A DNA stretch of 64,000 nucleotides from CALBPI01 sp963922335 (lineage in GTDB: Bacteria; Pseudomonadota; Gammaproteobacteria; Steroidobacterales; Woeseiaceae). The notes below the pieces were generated by a model. It was not told the origin of the DNA. It saw only the letters and a list, made by a program, of their open reading frames with translations, and did not search any database. Positions 25,434-32,553 of this stretch are shown piece after piece. The position numbers and the translations under genes were made by a program. Position 1 is the stretch's first letter. Every line of letters begins with the position of its first letter. The stretch is from positions 248,001 through 312,000 of the forward strand of contig CAWUIB010000002.1 of NCBI GenBank assembly GCA_963922335.1. Direction: 5' to 3'.

Positions 25434-27785
25434 TTAGGGCGCCTCCACCACAACGGTGGTTGCCAAATCAGATGTCGCCTCAACCTGAGTCGCCGCGCCC
25501 GTCGTGATTGCATCGGACAAAATGACGATTGCGCCTGAGTCGCTGCCACTAGCATCGCTGCCAGCGGTCGTGCTTGCAGTCCCGACTTCGAGCGCCGAGT
25601 CACCATCAAGATCCGCGACGAACAACTCCCGTCCAGAGCGAATGCCAGTGCCGTAGCCCTGAAGTACACGGACCAACGCCGCATCCGGCGCGGTGCTGTC
25701 GATGCGAAGGTCTGCCGTGCCTGCAATCAAATTCGCAATCGAGAACAGCAGTAACTGTCCAGCCTCAGCACGATTGAGCGGACTCTCGTTTGGCACTGCC
25801 ACCAGCAACTCGTCGCCAGCATTGCCGTCCGCGTCACCGATCCACTGAACGGTCACGGGATCCACGTCGATCGTTTGCGACGCTGCGGAACCGTCATCGC
25901 TGATCGCAACACCGTCATTGACCGAACTGAAGTTGAGAGAAATTTCGTCGTTCGAACCGAATGCCGCTGCGAGCGTCGCGCCGTAGACAACAGACGCGAC
26001 TCGAGTCACACCCGCATTGCCGCGATGTCCAATCACAAGATCAGACAATCCGTCATCGTCGGCATCACCGTCGGTCGCGACCGAATCCGCTGTGACCTCA
26101 GCAACAGTCGCTTCAATCACCGCCGCGTCGTTCGCCGCAGCACTGATATTGACCAGATCAGAAACACCCTTTGCACCCGCAATCAGCGCTCCATCGACCA
26201 CGAAAACGCCACTCTCAAACGCTGGCTCGAGTCCCTCACCACCGATCACAAGCTCAGGCACGGTATCTGCAGTCAGGTCGTCAATCACAGCTAAGCGATT
26301 GCCAATCTGTTGAAGAATGTTTCCGGGTGCCTCGCTCTGAAGTGTGACCACCGCCGAGCTTCCAGCCGTCGAGATATTGATACTGCCACCCGCAGCTTCA
26401 AGTGCGTCTCCAAACAACACCAGGACACGCCCTTGATCAGGCGCGGCCAACACGACCTCATCACGATCATCGCCATCGAAGTCTGCGCCGGTGCCCGTGA
26501 GTCGCACCGCGGCCGGGCGCTCGGTTCCACCAATCGATACGCCTTCGGTACTGCCAAGCGCTGTCAGCGATAGCGAATCGGTCGTGCCGCGCTCGAACGT
26601 GGAACCCCACACCAAATACGCTAGCGGTCCGTTGTCATCGTTCTCAACAGCAAAGCTGTCGCGCGCCTCGCGCATGAGCACCAGCAGATCGTCACGACCA
26701 TCATCGTCTACATCGCCGACTTCCACACCGGTAAGTCGGCTTCGGCGCACCGTCTGAGAGCGATCGTCGCCCGCAATTACCACTCGATCTGCCAGTGCGA
26801 GATTCTGGACGGCATCGTCGGTGGCGCCGGCTGCCAGAGCAGCATTCAGAGACGCGCCCCACAACAGATAGCTGGTCTCTACGCCCGACTCGTCGGTGCG
26901 CTCGCTAACGAACACCTCGTCGAAACCATCACCGTCGATGTCACCAACCGCGGATGCGGTATCACCCAGCGGCGTCAACAGATCGCGGCCACTGATCCTT
27001 ACTGCATCAGTTAACCGGCTCGGTAAATCAACAAGGCGGATGGTGACATCACCGAAACCCTCGACCGCACCGTCGGTAGCCGAGACACCGATGGAAATGA
27101 CGTCCTGTGTCCCTTCAACCTCAGCATCGAATGGAATGACGACACTCAACTCACCGGTCGCCGCGTCCAAAGCGAAAGCATCCAGCAGTCGTTGCGCGTT
27201 CACCGGCTCACCCAGTTTCGATATTTGGGTGATCTGGAAATTGCTGACCGCCGCACCCTCCGGGTCCGCCGCGGCGAACGTCAGGATCGGACCAGTCGCG
27301 TTCTCATTCAGCTGGAACTCCGGCTGGTCGACGAACTCAGGTCCCTCATCAACGTTGGTGATCGTCACCGTAATCGTTTCCGTGACGGTGTTCACCCCGT
27401 CTGACAGCCGTATTTCCTGCTGATAGACGTTGTTCTGATCGCCATCCTGCGGGTCTTCGAAATCGAACTCACCGGTCGGCGTCGTTGCCGTGATTACACC
27501 GGTGTTGGTGTCCAGCGAAAACAAGCCGCTATCACCTCCACCGATCTCGGTAATCGTCACGCTAGAGCTATCTGGATCGGTCACGGTGAGTGTGAAAGTT
27601 ACAATCACATTCTCCGCGAAAGTGAAGTCCGTCGCGCTGGAAAAGCTGGGTGGTTGGTTGGTGGTGCCACCACCGCCACCGCCGCCTGCAGGCGCACCGC
27701 CGCCGCCACCACCGCCACAACCAGAAATCAGAAAGGCAGCAGCAACCAGCGCCGGCCAGCGACGTATCGTCAATGGTGAGATCAT
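25434..27785 (-). CDS. lipoprotein with cadherin-like domains and FG-GAP (integrin-like) repeats
   Basis: 783 residues. I choose ATG 27785, preceded by GGGGACGAG, because it gives a compact lipoprotein signal ending in the lipobox LISGC. The lipid-modified Cys is followed by a striking glycine-rich tether (two runs of seven Gly). Residues ~40-270 are cadherin/Ig-like modules (TFTLTVTDPDSSSVTITEIG, DEGPEFVDQPEFQLNENATG). The remainder is a beta-propeller-like FG-GAP region with calcium-loop motifs: DIDGDGFDEVF, DVDDDGRDDLL, DFDGDDRDEVV, DADDDGLSDLV, DADGNAGDELL and DLDGDSALEV. It is probably displayed on the outer membrane and binds ligands or other surface proteins. It is monocistronic, with a divergent promoter region to the oxidoreductase cluster. 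Confidence 0.85.
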   Translation of the reverse strand: MISPLTIRRWPALVAAAFLISGCGGGGGGGAPAGGGGGGGTTNQPPSFSSATDFTFAENVIVTFTLTVTDPDSSSVTITEIGGGDSGLFSLDTNTGVITATTPTGEFDFEDPQDGDQNNVYQQEIRLSDGVNTVTETITVTITNVDEGPEFVDQPEFQLNENATGPILTFAAADPEGAAVSNFQITQISKLGEPVNAQRLLDAFALDAATGELSVVIPFDAEVEGTQDVISIGVSATDGAVEGFGDVTIRLVDLPSRLTDAVRISGRDLLTPLGDTASAVGDIDGDGFDEVFVSERTDESGVETSYLLWGASLNAALAAGATDDAVQNLALADRVVIAGDDRSQTVRRSRLTGVEVGDVDDDGRDDLLVLMREARDSFAVENDDNGPLAYLVWGSTFERGTTDSLSLTALGSTEGVSIGGTERPAAVRLTGTGADFDGDDRDEVVLAAPDQGRVLVLFGDALEAAGGSINISTAGSSAVVTLQSEAPGNILQQIGNRLAVIDDLTADTVPELVIGGEGLEPAFESGVFVVDGALIAGAKGVSDLVNISAAANDAAVIEATVAEVTADSVATDGDADDDGLSDLVIGHRGNAGVTRVASVVYGATLAAAFGSNDEISLNFSSVNDGVAISDDGSAASQTIDVDPVTVQWIGDADGNAGDELLVAVPNESPLNRAEAGQLLLFSIANLIAGTADLRIDSTAPDAALVRVLQGYGTGIRSGRELFVADLDGDSALEVGTASTTAGSDASGSDSGAIVILSDAITTGAATQVEATSDLATTVVVEAP

Positions 27786-27928
27786 TCTCGTCCCCAAAAT
27801 AGTCTTCGTTCCCCGGCGCAATAGTCAGCGAACTGGAGGCGATGTACAACCCGCCGTGCAGCGATTCGTCATAATCTCTCCAATCGCCTACACTGGTTGG
27901 CGGGGAAGGAGAAAAAAGGGGTGTGCAA

Positions 27929-28477
27929 ATGGCTGATGATGGCGTGTCCATGATCGGGGGGGACCATTGTCATCGCCCCCTCACCCCGGAGCTTCTGCCT
28001 ACCAATCCGCGCCCGCTGACCGCGAGCGAAACAGAGTCGCTCTGGAAGATTTTTGCAGCGATTGGCCACGCCTGGAAGAACGTGGTCAACGACTCGGTCG
28101 GACTGAAGAGCTCCTGGTTGGAATTCGTCAATCTGCGAGCGACGTCACGACCAAGCTATGTGCTGGAGTACGCCAACGCCATCGTCGTCGTGGACGAGTT
28201 AATCGACCTCTACGGCGAGGAGGCGGCATTCGATCGTTTGTTTTTCGCCAATGGTATTCCCGACGGCCCACCATTAACGGCGCTGGCCCACGCAAAGCAC
28301 TTCGTCGTTAACGAGTTTATGAGCGTGCAGATTGTGACAGGTAGATTCCGCGATTTCGTAGCGACCACTGATCCGACGAAAGACGCTGCGTTCTCGATTA
28401 ACCACCGCGCCTACATTGCCGGATCGCGTTATGCACGCGTGCCACCCGTTCGCACCTATAAAGGTGGTGACTCGTGA
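27929..28477 (+). CDS. protein of unknown function, first gene of the GMC/ferritin-like operon
   Basis: 182 residues. ATG 27929 follows AAGGGG at a distance of seven bases; a GTG at 27923 is an alternative. There is no signal peptide or membrane helix. It is a helical protein with central segments EYANAIVVVDELIDLYGEEA and HAKHFVVNEFMSVQIVTGRF, and a distinctive end (NHRAYIAGSRYARVPPVRTY). I do not recognise a family. Its stop overlaps the GTG start of the GMC oxidoreductase (GTGA at 28474-28477), and its position matches that of small accessory subunits encoded with GMC dehydrogenases. That is inference from context only. Confidence 0.6.
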   Translation: MADDGVSMIGGDHCHRPLTPELLPTNPRPLTASETESLWKIFAAIGHAWKNVVNDSVGLKSSWLEFVNLRATSRPSYVLEYANAIVVVDELIDLYGEEAAFDRLFFANGIPDGPPLTALAHAKHFVVNEFMSVQIVTGRFRDFVATTDPTKDAAFSINHRAYIAGSRYARVPPVRTYKGGDS

Positions 28478-30027
28478 GCACGCCGAGTTACGACTACATC
28501 ATCATTGGGTCGGGTGTCGCCGGGTCCACGCTCGCACGCGAATTGCTGCTCGCCGACAATGACACATCAATTCTGATGCTCGAGGCCGGGCCAGCTGTCG
28601 CAATGAAAGATCGTCGCTACTGGTGGGACTACGTCGTCAATTGGCAAAAGCCCTACACGCAATGCTATGACCGACAGGGTGACAACCCCTCGACCGGCGG
28701 CACACTGTGGGACTCGGTTGGCTCTCGCATGATGATCCAGGGCGGCTCGACTGTGCACTGGGGTGGCTGGAGCATGCGTTTCAAGCCCGAGGACTTCAGT
28801 TTCTATTCGGCAACCGGCTACGGCGGCGACTGGCCCTACGGCTACGACACGCTTGAGCCCTACTACTGCCGTGCCGATGAATACCTGCACGTTTGTGGTG
28901 ACGATCAGGATCCTCCGCGGAGCAAGCCTTACCCGATGCCGCCCTACCCGTTTCTTGAAGCGGATGGCGAGATGATCGAAGCATTCGAGAAGCTCGATAT
29001 CACGCCCGGGCACATGCCACTCGCGCGTGAGCGGCGCTGCATGGCGACAGGCACCTGCAAGTATTGCCCAGTGGGCGCGCGATTCTCTGGCGCGTTAGTC
29101 ATCACAGAGCTACTCGGCGACTCACGCTTCCCGAATCTCAAAGTGATGAACGAGACGCCGGTAATTCGTCTTGTCGCCGACCAATCGAAAAAAGACATTT
29201 ATGGCGTGGAGTTTCTGGACCCGACGTCAGGACTGCCGACAATCGCCAACGGCGGCAAGGTGGTGGTCTGTGCCGGCGCCTATGAAGTACCGAAAATCCT
29301 GAAGATGTCGGTGAGCGACCAATGGAAACACGGGATCGGCAACGACACTGATCTTGTCGGTCGCTTCCCGGTATCGCACCTGTTTCTGACGGCTACCGGG
29401 ACGAAGCCAAAAAACAAAGAACGCTGGATTGCCGAATACGATTTCCCAACGCTGATGTCACGCAGCTACGACACGCCAGCGCAACAGGAAAACGGCAAGA
29501 TCTTCATGATGCGAACCGCATCACTGCCCAATACCGACATCGCAGGCTTGATGGCACAAGGCAAGACCCGCGAAGAAATCGACACCATTCTCGAAGGTCC
29601 CCGCCAGACGCAGTTATCTGCATTCATGGAGGAGTTTGGACAATGGAAAAACTATTTCGGTGTCGGCAAAGGCACCACCCGATTTGGGTTGCCTCGTACC
29701 GAAATTAACTTCACCAAGCTGGACGACTTTGACCAGCGCGCCAAAAAGAATCTGGACCTGATGGCGACCGTCGTTAAAGAAATGGGGTATGACGATATCA
29801 AAGTGGACATCGGCACGCAGGCGGGTCACCACACCTGCTCGACTTCGCGGATGGGTGAAGATGATGAGCACGGTGTCGTCGACGCGGACCTGAAAGTGTT
29901 TGGCACCGATACTGTCTACGTCCTCTCAAACTCTGTGTTACCGAATTGCGCCGCGGTCAATCCGACGCTGACTCTGGTGGCGCTGGCATTCAAACTTTCC
30001 GATCACCTGTTGGGGCGCAGCGCATGA
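28474..30027 (+). CDS. GMC-family FAD-dependent oxidoreductase
   Basis: 517 residues starting with GTG 28474 inside the stop of the preceding gene. The ADP-binding fold is at the N-terminus (YDYIIIGSGVAGSTLARELL) with the acidic end LMLEAG. GGSTVHWGGWSMRF matches the FAD-wrapping segment. The C-terminal GMC domain has HHTCSTSRMG and ends with NPTLTLVALAFKLSDHL, giving the catalytic His/Asn region. The family oxidises alcohols, sugars or amines and passes electrons to oxygen, quinone or a partner protein. No Tat signal is seen, so it should be cytoplasmic. Its stop overlaps the ATG of the ferritin-like gene (ATGA at 30024), arguing that the proteins act together. Confidence 0.88.
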   Translation: MSTPSYDYIIIGSGVAGSTLARELLLADNDTSILMLEAGPAVAMKDRRYWWDYVVNWQKPYTQCYDRQGDNPSTGGTLWDSVGSRMMIQGGSTVHWGGWSMRFKPEDFSFYSATGYGGDWPYGYDTLEPYYCRADEYLHVCGDDQDPPRSKPYPMPPYPFLEADGEMIEAFEKLDITPGHMPLARERRCMATGTCKYCPVGARFSGALVITELLGDSRFPNLKVMNETPVIRLVADQSKKDIYGVEFLDPTSGLPTIANGGKVVVCAGAYEVPKILKMSVSDQWKHGIGNDTDLVGRFPVSHLFLTATGTKPKNKERWIAEYDFPTLMSRSYDTPAQQENGKIFMMRTASLPNTDIAGLMAQGKTREEIDTILEGPRQTQLSAFMEEFGQWKNYFGVGKGTTRFGLPRTEINFTKLDDFDQRAKKNLDLMATVVKEMGYDDIKVDIGTQAGHHTCSTSRMGEDDEHGVVDADLKVFGTDTVYVLSNSVLPNCAAVNPTLTLVALAFKLSDHLLGRSA

Positions 30028-31064
30028 GTGCAGATATCCAACCCGCGGTTGCTACGGCAGACCGCGTTCAGTCGCTCCTGCAGCATCCGGCAGACCAACA
30101 CGATATGCGTTGGCTTGCGCATGCGCTTCAAACCGCGATCACGCTTGAGTTCGCCACGGTACCGCTTTACCTAACAGCGCTGTGGTCAATTGAAGACCCA
30201 CTACATGAGTCGGCCAAGCAGATTCGTAATGTAGTGCAAGAGGAGATGCAGCACTTTTCACTTGGCTGCAATTTGTTGACCGCCATCGGCGGCACCCCTG
30301 CACTAACGGGCGCTGAGTTTGTGCCCCACTACCCCGGCGGCTTACCTGAGCCTATCGAGAGGGGCCTGGAAGTCTGGCTCGGCGGTCTGACACCCGAACT
30401 GCTCGACCACTTCATCCGGATCGAACGACCGGAACTGCCCGGAGATTCGTCAGGCTCGGACCAGGGTTACCCCACGATCGGCAGTTTCTACGACGCAATC
30501 CTCGAGTCCATGCGACGACTCGATCCACCCCTCGCTCCGGAGCGTCAGTTGACGGGGCCGATGGCCACGATGGTGATTCATGACTTGAAAGGTGTTGAAG
30601 GCGCAATCCGATTGATCCAACACCAGGGCGAGGGCGCACAGCACAGCGCCTGTGTGCCGGGTACTGACGATCTTGCACACTTCTACCGTTTCCTTTCGGT
30701 GAAATATCACCGCGAAGTCATCGACATCACGGTCGACAACTCATCAGGTGAGTACTCACCGGTATTTGGCGAAAAATCCTGGGAAGCACCAACCATTTGG
30801 CCGGTCGCCAAAGTCCCGAAAGGCGGCTACCAACAGTCCGACGTGACCCCGGCGGTATGGTCCGCACTTCGCGGTTTTGATGAGGCTTACACGGCACTGT
30901 TGGATGGGCTGCAATCAGCGTGGGCACACGGCAACCAATCGAGCCTCGTGCACGGGATCGAGCAGATGTTCCGCCTGACCACACTCGGTCGGGAAATCAT
31001 GCAGCATGAAATCCCCGGCACTAGCGAACGCTACGCGCCTTGCTTCCGGTATCTCAGAAGCTAA
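30024..31064 (+). CDS. VioB/RebD-type ferritin-like domain protein
   Basis: 346 residues starting at ATG 30024 in the stop of the GMC gene. Residues ~25-90 contain a ferritin-like helix pair with EFATVPLYLTALWSI and EEMQHFSLGCNLLTAIGG, giving a Glu on one helix and an ExxH on the next. Later DLKGVEGAIRLIQHQGEGA and LAHFYRFLSVKYH supply the second helix pair. This is the domain found in the iminophenyl-pyruvate dimer synthase VioB and relatives, but the protein is far shorter than full VioB (about 1000 residues), so it represents the ferritin-like domain alone. A metal-dependent oxidative role coupled to the GMC enzyme is inferred. Its stop overlaps that of the convergent gene at 31061. Confidence 0.8.
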   Translation: MSADIQPAVATADRVQSLLQHPADQHDMRWLAHALQTAITLEFATVPLYLTALWSIEDPLHESAKQIRNVVQEEMQHFSLGCNLLTAIGGTPALTGAEFVPHYPGGLPEPIERGLEVWLGGLTPELLDHFIRIERPELPGDSSGSDQGYPTIGSFYDAILESMRRLDPPLAPERQLTGPMATMVIHDLKGVEGAIRLIQHQGEGAQHSACVPGTDDLAHFYRFLSVKYHREVIDITVDNSSGEYSPVFGEKSWEAPTIWPVAKVPKGGYQQSDVTPAVWSALRGFDEAYTALLDGLQSAWAHGNQSSLVHGIEQMFRLTTLGREIMQHEIPGTSERYAPCFRYLRS

Positions 31065-31489
31065 TCGGCGTCAAAATAATTCCACGCTGCCGGCGCTTCG
31101 TGCTTCGTCATGTACTCCTGATATTCAGGATCATAAATCTGCACAATCTTGAACGTGCCTGACGTCATCCAATCACCCGGCTCAAACTTGATCGGATTAT
31201 TCGGATCTGTCTTCCCCGTTGGCTTATGCACGATATGCAAAGACTCGATGAATACGTGGCCCCACCCGAGCCACTTGTCATTCTCGGTGCGTTCAAAAAG
31301 GAACACACGAACCGGATCCAATTGAAATGCGCGCGCCGCAGGCTTGCCCTCGAACTTGAACGTCTTACCCTCGACATCCTTTAGCGTGACCGGATTTCGC
31401 ACATGCTCATCCCGATTGAGGATGTTGGACGGAAAGCCCTGCTCCTTGGTTAACAGTAACGTGTCATTTAGTTCGTAAAAGCACCCCAT
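31061..31489 (-). CDS. protein of unknown function
   Basis: 142 residues from ATG 31489, preceded by AAGGGGG. There is no signal peptide. It is beta-rich, with GKTFKFEGKPAARAFQLDPV, then VRVFLFERTENDKWLGWGHV and GDWMTSGTFKIVQIYDPEYQ. No family is recognised; a small-molecule-binding beta barrel is one possibility. It sits 24 bases downstream of the ABM-domain gene on the same strand, so the two likely share a transcript that converges on the GMC/ferritin-like operon (stops share CTAA at 31061-31064). Confidence 0.6.
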   Translation of the reverse strand: MGCFYELNDTLLLTKEQGFPSNILNRDEHVRNPVTLKDVEGKTFKFEGKPAARAFQLDPVRVFLFERTENDKWLGWGHVFIESLHIVHKPTGKTDPNNPIKFEPGDWMTSGTFKIVQIYDPEYQEYMTKHEAPAAWNYFDAD

Positions 31490-31513
31490 GATGCGCCCCC
31501 TTCTCTCTGTCGC

Positions 31514-31930
31514 TCAGGCTGATTCGATGGAGCTTCTGACGAAACCCGAAACCAGCTCCATGAATGGTGTCTCGGTCACCGGCCAACCTGGTCGATTAGG
31601 GTCCGGCTCAAAATAATGCAGTGTGCTCGACAAGAAGTTCTTGAACACATCCCCCTGCGTGTGCGTCGCAAACGCGGCTGCGTTCCGATACACCTCAACA
31701 AAGATCACGGCCTTCTGGTCGGCCAGTGGTATCGCTGGAGGATTCGATGGCTGCCCGTGTTCTCCAAGAGGAAACGCCGTCGGCAAATGCACGCGATACA
31801 TCAACGTATCCGGTTCGGCGGCTTCGACCTTTCCTGCGAGGTTCTGCAAAACCGCCAACAGTTTTTCATCAAGCCCGGATTTCAATTTCCATTGCGAGAC
31901 AAGACAAACCGGTGTGTCGCTCTCTGACAT
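31514..31930 (-). CDS. ABM-like (antibiotic biosynthesis monooxygenase) dimeric alpha-beta barrel protein
   Basis: 138 residues. ATG 31930 (MSESDTPVCLVSQWKLKSGL) is chosen because the fold begins directly after it. The pattern VCLVSQWKLKSGLDEKLLAV, then EPDTLMYRVHL, then KAVIFVEVYRNAAAFATHTQ and a terminal helix is that of the ABM/dimeric ferredoxin-like barrel family, whose members include quinone-forming monooxygenases and heme-degrading enzymes. It is slightly longer than the usual ~100 residues because of a Pro-rich insert. It is divergent from the DUF985 cupin gene across 68 bases. Confidence 0.7.
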   Translation of the reverse strand: MSESDTPVCLVSQWKLKSGLDEKLLAVLQNLAGKVEAAEPDTLMYRVHLPTAFPLGEHGQPSNPPAIPLADQKAVIFVEVYRNAAAFATHTQGDVFKNFLSSTLHYFEPDPNRPGWPVTETPFMELVSGFVRSSIESA

Positions 31931-31998
31931 TCTTGTTCTTCTGTTATATTCGACCGACAACAACCATACGCGAAAGCAAAACAAAGAGCGATGTGCCC

Positions 31999-32553
31999 AT
32001 GAGCGATCTACCGCCACTCAAGACCGTGATCGAGAAGCTCGGTCTGATCCCACACCACGTAGAGGGTGGTTACTTTCTTCAAACCTACAAGGCAAAGGAA
32101 AAAACGCTCAAAGCTTTCTTGCCCGATCGATTTGATGGTGATCGAGCCTTCGCCACATCGATCTACTACGTGATTCCTCCGCATCGAATCTCATCATTGC
32201 ATTTGATGTTTGCCGACGAGGGCTGGCACTTCTATCTCGGCAGTCCGATTAACCTCGTCGAGATCACACCTGAAGGCGAGACAATCGAAACGATTCTTGG
32301 CCAGGACATCGCCAACGGCCAGGTGCCCCAGCACACCGTGATGCACGGCAACTGGCTCGGCGCTTATAACCTGAACCCGGATCAGTACTCACTGGTGGGT
32401 TGCACGGTCTCCCCAGGCATGGAGCTGGACGACTACCGGCATGGCGACCCAAAAGAACTGCTCGAGCAGTTCCCGCATCTGTCGGACCTGATTCACAAGC
32501 TCACGTGGCCAGACGACATTAAACCGCCGCCGTACGATCCGGATAGCGACTAA
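31999..32553 (+). CDS. DUF985-family cupin (cupin_5)
   Basis: 184 residues starting at ATG 31999 (MSDLPPLKTVIEKLGLIPHH). The sequence EKLGLIPHHVEGGYFLQTYK, the segment SIYYVIPPHRISSLHLMFAD with a Trp-His pair (EGWHFYLGSP), and later QHTVMHGNWLGAY and YSLVGCTVSPGMELDDYRHG reproduce the DUF985 pattern. These are small cytoplasmic double-stranded beta-helix proteins that may bind metal and a sugar-like ligand; the reaction is not known. Its stop codon shares CTAA with the convergent AAA ATPase gene (32550-32553). Confidence 0.82.
   Translation: MSDLPPLKTVIEKLGLIPHHVEGGYFLQTYKAKEKTLKAFLPDRFDGDRAFATSIYYVIPPHRISSLHLMFADEGWHFYLGSPINLVEITPEGETIETILGQDIANGQVPQHTVMHGNWLGAYNLNPDQYSLVGCTVSPGMELDDYRHGDPKELLEQFPHLSDLIHKLTWPDDIKPPPYDPDSD

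Noticed and set aside
30024..31064. A complete violacein or indolocarbazole biosynthesis operon
   Set aside because: Only the ferritin-like domain resembles VioB. VioA-, VioC-, VioD- or VioE-like genes are absent, and the flavoenzyme is of GMC type, not an amino-acid oxidase.
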